From Isoetes taiwanensis (lineage: Eukaryota > Streptophyta > Lycopodiopsida > Isoetales > Isoetaceae), in contig JAJEKV010000039.1 in assembly GCA_021234155.1 (NCBI GenBank), positions 7,046,912 through 7,110,911 of the forward strand: a stretch of 64,000 nt of DNA, read 5' to 3'. Made by a program: the position numbers and the translations under genes. Positions 31,900 to 41,829 of this stretch are shown piece by piece (the first letter of the stretch is position 1; every line of letters starts with the position of its first letter). Under the pieces are notes generated by a model. It did not search any database. It was not told where the DNA came from and saw only the letters and a program-made list of their open reading frames with translations.

Positions 31900-33026
31900 T
31901 CTTAGTGCTTTTATTCTTCTTAACCCCTATGAAGGTGAATGCTGCTCTTCTTTTCGACCCCTTCAATTCTACACTATATTGTCAAAGTTGTCAATCACAA
32001 TTACCTTCTTATCAAAGCTTCTTGCCACGAGCACTCATCATCTCATTGGATGCTGCTACATTTCCCACTTGTAATGCATATTTTAAATTGTCCACTTCAA
32101 ATTATGTGGATCTAATAGCATGTAGTTAAGGAGGAATAATACTTGGTGGTTGGAGATGTCAATAAAATGCCAGTCAAGAAAGTTGGCGCCTAAGGTTGTG
32201 TTTAATTATGTCGGGTGTTCTCGCAGTTCCTTCTTGTCCTTTACAAAGCATTCTTTTCATGTGGTGTGGACAACTCGCTTTTGGTCTCGAGTAGGTATCC
32301 CATCTCCCATACACCTTAGGTCAATGTGAAGATGAAATTTTAACTCACTCGTTGCTTTGAATAGCCAACTACAACATTTGGCATCAGATTACTAGTTAAC
32401 TTTAAAGCGCTTCTTTATGGGATGCATATACTTTCATCTGATTCCCTTCTGAGAGACAACGAAAGCTACTTCCTAGCGTTCTATATTTATAAACTTGACT
32501 TAGAAAGCTACATTTTGAAGTCTATAATTCGAAAAAGCATCCCTCCATGTTGTCATAAAAACAACTACAATTGTACCATCAAATTTGTGTGCCAAGTAGG
32601 ACCAACGGTCCATCATGTAGAGTTATAAGAGGTCCAAACAAAAGAGGCCTTAAAAGGTTACTTTTTGAAGTTCTAGCTATCTTATGCATCCTCTATGTTA
32701 TGGTGCTTGATAAGTATAGACTGCGAAAAACTAAGGTTCATAAGTTACAAGAAATTTAGGTGGCCAAGTCGACTTCCCTGTATTTGGGGGAGTGAGTCGA
32801 TAAAGATGAATATCTGCGGTGGTTTGAAGCAGCCTAAAAACAACTATAGATTAATACACCCACTAGACTAGCCATGTTACAAATGGTGATGCCTTTTTGC
32901 AAAGGCAACATCTTTAAAGAAAAGGCACCTATGTCCTTGACCTTTACCCGTTTGTATGGTACTATATATGTTTTGTGGTGCATCTCTCTCCTCCTTGTGT
33001 GTTTTTCTTTCTTAATGAGTTTAACA
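31900..33026. other. No gene; right end may be an LTR
   Basis: No recognisable coding sequence. The last 100-200 bp before 33,026, ending TTAATGAGTTTAACA, look like the 3' end of a Copia LTR because a primer-site-like motif follows at once. I could not define the LTR start. Confidence 0.35.
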
Positions 33027-33038
33027 TGGTATTAGAGC
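33027..33038 (+). promoter_or_regulatory. Copia-type primer-binding site (one base from consensus)
   Basis: TGGTATTAGAGC follows TTTAACA directly, as in plant Copia elements where the LTR end is followed by TGGTATCAGAGC, complementary to the initiator tRNA-Met. One mismatch (T for C) is present. Downstream DNA to about 33,540 is a plausible decayed gag region but has stops in all frames. Confidence 0.55.
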
Positions 33039-34468
33039 TTTAGATGTAACTAACCTGCTCTATAAGTTTTTGAATTTGTAAATCTGTCATAGATATTTCT
33101 AGCAACAACATTACCACGTTGGAGCACTCTGCTTACCTATCAGAATTATCCTTGGATAGTCTGGAAGAATATCTCTAATTGTTCATTAGAGATGGTTTTT
33201 AATGGACCAAATTTTGAGCAGTGAACACCTGCAATAAGCCTTTAAAATGTTTAGTTGCCCAATAATTAGATAATTAATTGGAGATTAAGAGGTATAAGAA
33301 ACTAGTAGCTTTTATAATATGTAATCTCCAAGGAAAACTGCTAACTAAGGCTGTATTAAGTAGCAACAGATGTGCTACTTAAGGAGCAGAACCATGGTAG
33401 GAATTAAATAGCTAAGATTATATCTTTGAGGAGAGTGATTGCTTTGTGAAGCATCTAAAAAATAGTATTCTGCTGCTAGTCATTCAGTATCTCAGCCAGG
33501 CGTATGTATTTTCTATGTATTTTTGTTTAATAGATGTAGATACCAGATATTCTACATTTAACTATGGCGTTTTCCTCTTACAGCCAGTTTGTCTGTAGAT
33601 CTTTGTGATTTTATCTGCAGTTATAAAGCTTAGCCATTCAGAACAAATGTTTACAGCTCCAGCTCTTGTTCTTGGTTTTTTGTCATAGCATGATTTCGAC
33701 CTTGCTTTGCTTGCTTTCATCGTTTTGTCTGCCAAGAAACTCATAGATCAGAGAACCCTGAATTTTCCTTCTATACACGTGCCTTTGCTACTAGGAACCC
33801 TGAGTATTTCCTTTTTAGGAAAATAAAAGCCACTGGTGCCTTGATATTCCTAAAACACTTACTTACAAGCCTTGAATCATAATAGACTGAATGTTTATGA
33901 TTAATTTAGAAACAAAACTCTTAGCAATAACAATTGATTTGTGAAATGGATGGCATTGTAGATGCATTGAGATTGTGATTTTGAAAAAAACTTAAATAAT
34001 ATGTGTGCTTGTTTGATGAAATGTGGATATTGAACAATTGCGTCTTTTTAGAAGTGCATACAAATCATCAGAGGTTTGATGAGATCACTTAAGAGCCCAA
34101 CCCTGATACCAGCATGGAAAACTCGCAGCCAATACCTGAACTGGCACGTATACGCTTTTTTTAGCCAGGTCTAGAACTATGTTTCAACTGTCGTTCATCC
34201 GCGGATTAAGCAAGATCCCAACCTATTTGAGTTCCAGTGTTGGTGGGTTGGAGAAAATTATTGCAACTCCATCCAGCCCTGAATTACTGCTGAAAGTTTT
34301 TGAATTTTTTCCCTCCTATAAAAAACTTTGTCTCTCCCTCTCGTGTTATTTTCAACGCCATTTGCATCTTCTCTAAGCTCTGCGCCCAAATATTCTTTAT
34401 AAGGTCTGTGACCATTGTAATCTTTAAACATTTAATGTTTTTCTAACCTCTTCTTTGTTTGCTTTCAG
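33039..34468. other. Possible decayed gag, otherwise nothing recognised
   Basis: Short plus-strand pieces after the primer site could be remnants of a Copia gag, but no zinc knuckle or protease is visible. From 33,560 on nothing is recognised. Confidence 0.3.
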
Positions 34469-35131
34469 ATGGCTATCAATTCAATCACAACTGAAAATGA
34501 TTTGGGCTGCTTCAATGTCTTCATTGGTAGCTTCATTACTTTCCAACCCGTTGTACGAGATGAATTCTGGGTCAAATGAAGCAGGAGGAATGATTTTTCT
34601 ACATATTGGAGGGCCATAGTCGTCGAGTTTAAGTGTAAGAAGGAATTCTATGTCCTGGTGAAACATGTATAAACACCATCTAATATGGCAAAAGAGAAGA
34701 TCAGATCTTGCAAAACGTTTTCTGAGCTGCTGACTAACTGTGGGTAAAAATTTAGTATCTTTTCTTTCTTCACTATAATTTTTAGTGATTGAATTTGTTT
34801 TTTTTTTCTCTTAGGGCTTTGTATTCCCGATGTGCAAAACCTGGAGCCATCAAGCTCCATAATGAGCGTGTTCCATTCTTTTTACTATGATATCAGTTCT
34901 TTACTCTTTGAAGACCAGACAACAGTGCAATTCAGAATGGTGTATGGTTTTGGCACTATCAATACTATCCTTGGAAGAACAAGATAGTCGAACTACCTTT
35001 GTCCCCTCTCTCGCATATTCATACTCATCCTTTGGATAACTTTGGATAATACAACAATTTTTTCGGCGAGAATGAAACTGACCCAGGAAATATCAACTAC
35101 AATGAGAGAAAAGGATGGAGTATGTGGGCAT
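34469..35131 (+). pseudogene. Exon-like relic, family unknown
   Basis: GCTTTCAG precedes ATGGCTATCAATTC (34,469), like a splice acceptor at an exon start. This opens MAINSITTENDLGCFNVFIG and runs about 36 codons to a stop. A second acceptor-like site (T-run then CTCTTAG, about 34,800-34,815) precedes RCAKPGAIKLHNERVPFFL. Neither segment resembles a family I know, and frames are broken further on. It could be two exons of a decayed host gene or captured fragments. Confidence 0.3.
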
Positions 35132-35241
35132 GTTAAAGTAAATATAGCTATGAACATGTTCATTGCATTGTTTAAGGATATTGAGGTTGTCAAGAAGACA
35201 TCCAAGATGTATCCAATGAATGGTTCTGAGATTTTGAATAT
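35132..35241 (+). repeat. 110 bp module duplicated at 40,871-40,979
   Basis: It encodes VNIAMNMFIALFKDIEVV and onward in an open frame, and recurs 5.7 kb downstream with essentially one base change. The left junction differs between copies: here it continues an open frame (35,042-35,245), there it abuts repeat R4. The right edge here runs into family M. Such near-identity suggests recent capture or duplication by a mobile element. Confidence 0.8.
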
Positions 35242-35385
35242 GTAGCATTATAACAGGGGGTTTCTTTTTGTGTTTTTGTACTGTTTTCTCTAAGGTTTTC
35301 ATATGATTTGGTGGCCGTATTCATCCAGGTGTACTAAATAGTATTTCTAGAGTGCACCCTTTTGTAAGCCGTTGATTTTGGAAAA
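35237..35385 (+). repeat. Repeat family M, copy
   Basis: Starts ATATGTAGCATTATAACAGG and continues through GTGTACTAAATAGTATTTC to the GTTGATTTTGG region. Aligns with 26,775-26,940 (minus) and 37,917-38,085 (plus). Confidence 0.75.
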
Positions 35386-35464
35386 GGGGGCAAATCCTGC
35401 GGTGGGGGCTTTTTTGTGCTGGTTGTGAATATCCTCCCATTATTTTTAGGGTTCATTTTAGGGT

Positions 35465-35548
35465 TGTGTAGATTAGGGTTGGTCTATGGATTGGATTGGA
35501 TTGTGTAGATTAGGGTCTGGTCTATGGATTGGATTGGATTGGATTGGC
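35465..35548 (+). repeat. ~44 bp duplication grading into (GGATT)n
   Basis: TGTGTAGATTAGGGT and GGTCTATGGATTGGATTGG occur twice and the second copy extends into further GGATT units. It is one of several pentanucleotide runs in the window. Confidence 0.85.
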
Positions 35549-35618
35549 TAGCATGCATAGCTTATTGTTGCAGGGAAAGCCTTGGTGATTTTCAAAGGAA
35601 TCCGGAAGGGAAGCAAGT

Positions 35619-35999
35619 TTGCCACAGGCTGCTCAAATAGTTTTGCATGGTATCCTGCTTATGAAGACAATTGGCTCAAAATGTTCTTTTGCCGGAATTT
35701 ACTTAGTGCAGCAAGAGCTGTGTAACAGTTATGAAATTGGTGAAGGGAATTGGCGTCAGATCCTAAGTCGTTTGGCCGAAATTCAACTGTTGGATCAATG
35801 CCGTTTTTTTAGATATGTTAGGTCAATTTTAAAACTGCCAGGGCCGTTGGGATCTAAGGTTTTGCCTTATAGATATAGAATAGGTAAATTTCATGTTATT
35901 GCAGAAGGACTAAGAAGGCCGCTAGCATTTGCATCTTCTTCGGTGCCAAAATGGTACGTTAGATGGAGGATCGACAAGGTTGCAGGGTCCTCATATTAG
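35619..35999 (+). pseudogene. 126-codon open frame, unrecognised
   Basis: This is a long open frame for this gene-poor region. Another frame through the same DNA is also partly open (ALVIFKGIRKGSKFATG upstream), so the true frame is unclear. No domain, signal peptide or membrane segment is evident. It may be a decayed gene fragment. Confidence 0.25.
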
Positions 36000-36459
36000 T
36001 GCCTCTATACAATCAGAGTTTAATGGGTGAGCTTCTCAGATTGGCTTGAGCGTTCACCAGACCTCCCAAAAACTTGCAAGATTCGCTCTATGTAAGGAGG
36101 TAATTTCTAAATTAGCTCAAATGTACATGCTATAAGATCTGATATGCATAGTCCATGCATGAAGGGCATTTATATGTGACCTCATTTATAGATAGCAAAA
36201 AAGGCGCCTTAGGGTTGAGCTCTCGATTGCAGCTCAAGGCGTATGTGCCTCGCTCCGGCTCCACCTAACGAGGAGCAAATCACACCTGCGGACTAATAGA
36301 GGAGTTGAGACTGCTGCTTGAAGTGATCCTGCAGATTAGGGGTCGCCACGGACATGATCTCGCCCGTGTATTGGTTCGTGATATACCGGGAATGTGTAGG
36401 CCAATGTGGACCTTGGGACAGCCGAGGCTGCAGTAGCTTGAACTTTATTGCAGAATGAA
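36000..36459. other. No recognisable gene
   Basis: No family match. The right part may hold a more decayed upstream portion of the PPR relic. Confidence 0.35.
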
Positions 36460-37150
36460 ACAATCGATAGTGAGGATGACCAGCATATTTATGTTTACGC
36501 CCTAAAAGCATGCTCTTCAAAGATCATATCTTTGCCGGGGAAGACTTGTGTATAATCGGATCATTTGCAAAGGCACACTCTCTTAATGTTTTTGTGACAA
36601 GTACTTTGGTGGATGCGTATGCAATGCAAAGTTTTTGAAGAGTTGCATATTTTCATCAGATGCTGCAAGAAGGGATGAGTCCAGATGAGATTACGTTCTC
36701 AAGCATCTTAAAAGCATGTGTCAGCATTAGGGCCATTGAAAGAGGCAGGTACATTCATGAGTACGTGATGGGATCCAAGTTTCAAAATGCTATTTTTGTG
36801 GGTAGCACATTGGTGGACATGTATGCAAAATTTGGGAGATTAAATGAGGCTTTGGCAATCTTTGACAATTTGGAAAATCGAGATGTGGTCACTTGGGGTA
36901 CAATGAATATCTAGCATTAATGGACATGCTGAATACAACGACATCCTTTCTCCCATAGACTTGTTTTGACAAAGATGCGTATAAGGCAGGGATAATGCCA
37001 GACACAATAATATTTCTTGCCATTTTGAAAGCATTCAGCAGCATTGGGGCATGGATAGAGCAAAAAATATTCATGAGCAAATTATCAAAAAGGGTTTCCA
37101 GTTTGATGCAAAGAAGAGCAAATGCCAAAACAAGTTTGCTTATGCATGAC
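36460..37150 (+). pseudogene. Pentatricopeptide (PLS-type PPR) pseudogene fragment
   Basis: PPR proteins bind organellar RNA through tandem ~35-residue repeats; PLS-type members act in C-to-U editing and other processing. About four repeats are visible in shifting frames. They are YVYALKACSSKIISLPG (about 36,490), a clean open stretch 36,660-36,914 with MSPDEITFSSILKACVS, YIHEYVMGSK, STLVDMYAKFGRLNEAL and ENRDVVTWGT, and then GIMPDTIIFLAILKAFSSIG with NIHEQIIKKGFQFD (to about 37,110). Frameshifts or stops lie before 36,660, at 36,914 and near 37,060. There is no start, no organelle-targeting peptide and no E/DYW tail. It is a fragment of a much longer gene, probably duplicated and decayed. 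Confidence 0.85.
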
Positions 37151-37332
37151 AATTTACAATAGTTTACATGATTCTTGTATTGCAATATTGAAATTACAGA
37201 TAATGAATATAATGACTACATAAAATGTACTCAATAATTTGTTTGTCTTGATGTTATTGTGCTTTTTATAATGCTACATATTAGTAATTAATATTTAGGC
37301 CCATAAAGTTTACCTTATGTTTGCTTTAGTTA
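37151..37332. other. Short AT-rich spacer
   Basis: AT-rich sequence with a partial family M-like end near 37,262-37,285 (AATGCTACATATTAG). Nothing else is seen. Confidence 0.4.
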
Positions 37333-37665
37333 GGGCCCGAAGGGCCCAAATTTTTTTTAACAATAAACACACAACTACCATTAACAATATCTAGCACAAA
37401 CCATTGCATTTAACACATTTAAATTAAAATCCCCCTTAAACCCCCTTTGGTTTGGGTGCATATTCACACGGGGGGTTACATAGGGCAGCGAGAGCTCTAA
37501 AAATATATTTACAATACGTGTACAAAATTAACACCATTAAGTACATTATCTCAAACCTTATAGTATTTTACAAACCTTAATATACAGTATACAAAAACCT
37601 GTACATGCATACCCCACAAACGAGGATCGCTATGTATGGTCCAGATCTTGGAATAAAGGGCAAAT
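37333..37665 (-). repeat. Repeat family R, copy R2
   Basis: Starts with the palindrome GGGCCCGAAGGGCCC (37,333-37,347) and a T-run, and carries the family landmarks in minus orientation (CCCCACAAACGAGG, GCATATTCACACGGGG). It ends close to the quasi-palindrome array at 37,678. Confidence 0.8.
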
Positions 37666-37677
37666 ATGCCCATCCGA

Positions 37678-37900
37678 CAGTGCGAATAAATGTAGTTCAT
37701 AAACTATGAAAATGTTCTTTTCGCGCCGTAGCCACGATGCGAAATAGCCAGTTCATGTAATATGAAATAGTTGTTTTCGCACCATGGCTACGACGTGAAT
37801 TAGGGGCCATTACTTGTCGCGCATTAGTGTAGTTCAAAAAAATAACAAAGTGCCATTTTTGCACCGTGGCTACAGTGCAGATTAAGGCCATTCCTAGGAT
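37678..37900 (+). repeat. Quasi-palindrome array P, copy 1
   Basis: It begins CAGTGCGAATAAATGTAG and contains three ~26 bp units close to CGCACCGTGGCTACGGTGCG (at about 37,718, 37,776 and 37,857). It is nearly identical to 41,074-41,350, except that about 57 bp holding one unit is missing here. This looks like recombination between units. Such arrays resemble subterminal repeats of CACTA-like DNA transposons. Confidence 0.8.
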
Positions 37901-37916
37901 GGGTGCTGATCTACAT

Positions 37917-38085
37917 AATATGTAGCATAATAACAGGGTTTTTTTTTGTGTTTTTGTACGCTTTTCACAAAGGTTTTCCTAAGATTTCATGGCGTATTGG
38001 AATGGATGTACTAATGCGTACATCTAGAGTGCACCATTTCTTAGTGGTTGATTTAGCTTTTTTTTTTCAATGGTCCAACATTCAA
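37917..38085 (+). repeat. Repeat family M, copy
   Basis: Starts ATATGTAGCATAATAACAGG and runs through a T-rich stretch, GTACGCTTTTCACAAAGG and CTAGAGTGCACC. Aligns with the other two M copies. Confidence 0.75.
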
Positions 38086-38203
38086 AAGCTCACAACAAAA
38101 GCCCTCTTTTTATTTTAGGGGCTGAACATGCAAGCCTCGTGGATAGCATGGCATTCTTGCAAAAAATTAATGTTCTTCTGATCAGAGTGGAAACAGATTT
38201 GGA

Positions 38204-38494
38204 GTGGAAGCGTATCTGAACAAGCATTTCATTTGGTTTGCATGTGCAGAAGAGCAGAAAGCTTTAGTGCAGAGGATGATGCGGCCGGATGCTTGCTTCA
38301 GCAGTTTGTGCTACATATTCAAAGTTTCCAAGGCATGGTCTGGTGGGTTTCAAGGCAACAGTGTGTTGATATTCTTATTGTCATGTGAGCAAATTTTAAG
38401 TGGTGAAATTGGCCTGGAGCTTGGCAACGAGGTCAGCAGGAATATTGAATATGAAAACATGCGGAGGGTTTATACGAGCCAACGAGATCCCTAA
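38204..38494 (+). pseudogene. 96-codon open frame, unrecognised
   Basis: The frame begins MEAYLNKHFIWFACAEEQ and has no recognised domain. It lies in a block (38.2-39.85 kb) with unusually gene-like composition and splice-like signals. It could be an exon of a decayed gene. Low support. Confidence 0.25.
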
Positions 38495-38716
38495 CTTGTT
38501 CAAGCCCTACAAAAGTCTCAGACATTTAATCCGTTCCGCAGCACCCGGAAGCCTCGTTGAATGCCGGCGGGTTTCTTAGCCCGGTGGACAAGAAATCTAT
38601 GGACACTACTTCCCCAAACCGGGCTTTGCATCGTCAAACCATTCACAGAGGTTCTCGTAAGTATATGTAAACAGATTCATTCATAGACAATTACATGGAA
38701 CCCGTGGTCCCGAAGT

Positions 38717-38795
38717 TAGATTCGCCCAATCCAATCGGTTTTGCATCTGTTTTTGTAAGTCGCCATGTTGAATCTTTGAAACCCTAAAGTTGTGT
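38717..38795 (+). repeat. Direct repeat flank, left copy (GTAAGT and telo-box-like)
   Basis: It holds TTAGATTCGCCCAATCC, TCGGTTTTGCATCTG, GTAAGT and GAAACCCTAAAG. The same series occurs at 39,906-39,980 with a few changes. AAACCCTAA-type telo boxes are common in plant 5' leaders, and GTAAGT is a splice-donor consensus. Confidence 0.7.
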
Positions 38796-38880
38796 TGCCA
38801 TAGCCGATCTCCTCGGCTTTTTCCCCGCAAAACCCTCCGAGATTTACGCGCTTAGCTATATCTTTGGGACCATATAGTAA

Positions 38881-39840
38881 TGAAATAGGGTTTTCTGATT
38901 TTAGAATTGGAATTGATTAATGCTTTGGAGGTTGGAAATCCAGATTTGACATCTTCAAAAATAGTATCGAGCTTGTGCCAAAGATTGCCAAGAGATTCCT
39001 CGGAAATAATCTTTGGCAAGAAATGACGAGAAAGCTATTGTTTTGTACAAGCTCGTTAACGAGCCCTTGTGTCCCGGGTGGTCCGACAATGGGATCTTTG
39101 GAGCTACCTATATGGATTAATTCCAATATTTTTCCCAAAGGTGAGTGCCTTTTTATTTGCTTAACATGCTCCGAAGTTTTGAAGAATAGATCCTATGGTT
39201 ATGCATTATTCACTGTGTCCCAAGCCGTGGAGCTTCAAAAGCTTCCCAATCATATCGGCGGTGGTTATTTTGAAAAGCAGTACTTGTCAACAGGACAAGA
39301 TTTCCGACATTGATTTTGAGGTAAAAAAAAGAGGATAAAGATCTTTTTCAGTAGTAGCATGGCAACCAATGAATTCAAGTGCAAATTGTTAGGCTTAATA
39401 CGGTTTGCGGGAATCCTACTGATCAGTTCATGGAAGAAGATGACAATATGCTTCGATGGAAGAGGAGGATGAAATGGATGTGGTTGATGAGAATGTACAA
39501 CCTCGGATGTGCCAAAGCAGACGTGGATGCTCATAACCCGACACAACCTCTCGGTTTTTGCTCAAGCACATGGTTGGCATGGTGGGATTTCAACATAATT
39601 TGTACGTAACTTCCGTTTGCTTTGTGGATGTGGTTGGAAAATGTACGCATCCTTTCATTGTGTCGAAGTGGTCTCAATGTGAAATGTATTGTTGTTGGTG
39701 GTGTAACATAATTGTTTTAGAAGTACTTGTTGCAAGCGACATGCTCAAGCTCCGCATGGCATTCTCGCTTAGGTCTCCAAACCACTTTCATCAACGAAAC
39801 TCCGTGATATGTCATTCGAATGTGGTTTAATTCACAAATT
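38881..39840 (+). pseudogene. Decayed exon(s) of an unknown gene
   Basis: A frame from about 38,890 gives ELELINALEVGNPDLTSSK, then IVSSLCQRLPRDSSEIIFG, broken by TGA and TAA. It continues RALVSRVVRQWDLW to a strong donor, AAG before GTGAGT, near 39,140. Further open pieces follow (39,379-39,609; 39,558-39,830). The helical character and the splice donor suggest a once-functional host gene. I do not recognise the family. The ~80 bp direct repeats at 38,717 and 39,906 bracket it. Confidence 0.35.
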
Positions 39841-39905
39841 CACAATGGTTAATTTGGACATCCGGAATCACCGTGGTCTTCTCAACATCTAGGAACAAAG
39901 ACAGT

Positions 39906-39980
39906 TAGATTCGCAAAACCGATTGGTTTTACATCTGTTTTGGTAAGTTCCCATGATCGAATGCAGAAACCCTAAAGTGA
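39906..39980 (+). repeat. Direct repeat flank, right copy
   Basis: Matches 38,717-38,795: TTAGATTCGC, CGATTGGTTTTACATCTG, GTAAGT and GAAACCCTAAAG in the same order. Confidence 0.7.
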
Positions 39981-39989
39981 ACCTAATAT

Positions 39990-40385
39990 CCGGCTCCGTT
40001 GAAAATCCCATGGTTAATGGTTATTCAGGTTTGTTTCCTTGAACTATTTCCATTTAAAATTCAATATCTACCATTATTATAGCCCTTCCTTTCAATGTCT
40101 ACCAATATCTAGCAATGCCCATTCTTAAAAACTCGCCCTCCGTTATATCTCTATATCGCCTAAGGTTGAAACTTTAAAATCTCACCCTTTGAATGTCTAC
40201 AATCCTTTAAACTTCAAAATTTAATAACCCTTCCTTTCAATATCTATCTACCATTATGCTAATGCTAGATATTAGTATTAGAAGCTTGTGTTACTCATAT
40301 TATTTTTACCATTACGTATTACATATTATGTATTACATATTGCTACATGTTTTGCATGTTTTTTTATGTATGTTTGTTTTTTTTA
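39990..40385. other. AT-rich spacer with small internal repeats
   Basis: CCCTTCCTTTCAATRTCTA occurs near 40,082 and 40,230, and ATTACATATT-type repeats lie at 40,310-40,345. No gene. Confidence 0.5.
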
Positions 40386-40720
40386 GGGCCCGAAGGGCCC
40401 AAAATTTTTTTTAGTACAACAACCAACATATAAGTACCATTAACATTAATTAACACAACCATTGGGTCCAACACATTTAAATTAAAATCCCCTTTAAACC
40501 CCCTTTGGTTTGGGGCATATTCACACGAGGGGGTGACGTGAGGGCGTGAGAGCCCTTATAATTATGTTTTGCACGTACAAAATCAACACCATATAGTATT
40601 TTGCTTGAAATCTTATAGTATTTTGCAAATCTTGTTATACAGTATAGCAAATTTTGTACTTGCATACCCCACAAACGAGGAACTTTACGTACGGTGTAGA
40701 TTAAGGAATAAGGGGTGAAT
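40386..40720 (-). repeat. Repeat family R, copy R3
   Basis: Begins with GGGCCCGAAGGGCCC (40,386-40,400) and ends at AAGGGGTGAATATGCC. It forms an inverted pair with R4. Confidence 0.85.
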
Positions 40721-40734
40721 ATGCCTATCCAACA

Positions 40735-40867
40735 GCTCTCGTTGCCCGGAGTCACCCCCCGTGTGAATATGCCCCCAAACCAAAAGGGGTTTAAGGGGGA
40801 TTTTAATTTAAATGTGTTGGACCCAATGATTGTGTTAATTAATGTTAATGGTACTTATATGTTGGTT
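40735..40867 (+). repeat. Repeat family R, partial copy R4 (inverted to R3)
   Basis: Holds the second half of family R (CACCCCCCGTGTGAATATGC to ATGTTGGTTGTG) and is cut off by the 110 bp module at 40,871. With R3 (40,430-40,560) it makes an inverted repeat of about 125 bp arms and about 175 bp spacer. Confidence 0.8.
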
Positions 40868-40870
40868 GTG

Positions 40871-40979
40871 TTAAAGTAAATATAGCTATGAACATGTTCA
40901 TTGCATTGTTTAAGGATATTGAGGTTGTCAAGAAGACATCCAAGATGTATCCAATGAATGCTTCTGAGATTTTGAATAT
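40871..40979 (+). repeat. 110 bp module, second copy
   Basis: Near-identical to 35,132-35,241. It joins directly to R4 on the left. Confidence 0.8.
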
Positions 40980-41073
40980 ATAAAAGAACAACATTGAAAG
41001 GTAATTGGATTTGCTCGGTTCAAATCCCACATTACTTGAATGCCATTAAAGTCTAATTATGTCAGCGTAGACA

Positions 41074-41350
41074 CAGTGCGAATAAATGTAGTTCATAAAC
41101 TATGAAAATGTTCTTTTCGCACCGCAGCCATGATGCAAAATAGCCAGTTCATGTAATATGAAATAGTTGTTTTCGCACCATGGCTACGACGCGAATTAGG
41201 GGCCATTACTTGTCACGCATTAGTGTAGTTCAAAAAAATAACAAAGTGGCATTTTTGCACTATAGCCACGGTGCGAATTAGTCTAGTTCATGTAATAAGA
41301 AGCATGCATTTTCGCACTGTGGCTACAGTGCAGATTAAGGCCATTATTCA
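41074..41350 (+). repeat. Quasi-palindrome array P, copy 2
   Basis: Four units near 41,119, 41,173, 41,254 and 41,312 resemble CGCACCGTGGCTACGGTGCG with the flanks TTTT and AATT. The first bases, CAGTGCGAATAAATGTAG, are shared with copy 1 while the sequences to the left differ. So this is an element end, probably the left end of a CACTA-like transposon continuing into 41,471-43,762. Confidence 0.75.
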
Positions 41351-41562
41351 TCGCACAAATATAGGTGTCCTTCGCTCTCGCTTATTAAGCCGCTATTAAA
41401 GCGCTCAACATTAAAGTATCATAAAAGAAGGCGCTGAGCATAGGAGTTTTTTAGCACATGGTATGACACAATAATTCAGAAAGAATGAGATTTTCATCAG
41501 AAGCATCCAGAAAAGTTTGAGGAGGAGGTAGAAGAGCCAGTTGATGCCACTATTGTCATATT

Positions 41563-41829
41563 GTGTACAATAATTTTCGTTTGACAGAAGGTTTTATGGC
41601 GGAATGTAACAACTCTAGAGATGCATATGGGAGCATTCTTGATAGCTTCATAGCTAGAGCTGGACCTGACTTGATTCCGTGTCCTCTTACTGGACTACCA
41701 TCTATGAGCATGAAGGCTTTGCTTGCAATATTTCCAAAACCTGACCAAGACCGGATTAGGAGGAATTTGAAGAGACTACTAGCAGAACTGTGCAGGCGGG
41801 AGGAGGCAAAGAAGGTTTTTAGAGTTTAG
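41563..41829 (+). CDS. 88-codon ORF in repeat C1, unknown function
   Basis: The predicted peptide begins MYNNFRLTEGFMAEC and ends in a basic, helical RRNLKRLLAELCRREEAKK segment. The copy in C2 (50,485-50,751) is identical. No domain is recognised. It could be the 3' part of a transposon gene, since it lies inside a putative CACTA-like element. Identity between copies shows recent duplication, not selection. Confidence 0.35.
   Translation: MYNNFRLTEGFMAECNNSRDAYGSILDSFIARAGPDLIPCPLTGLPSMSMKALLAIFPKPDQDRIRRNLKRLLAELCRREEAKKVFRV

Noticed and set aside
40995-41030. tRNA gene suggested by GGTTCAAATCCC near 41,018
   Set aside because: No box A, acceptor stem or anticodon arm can be built around it.
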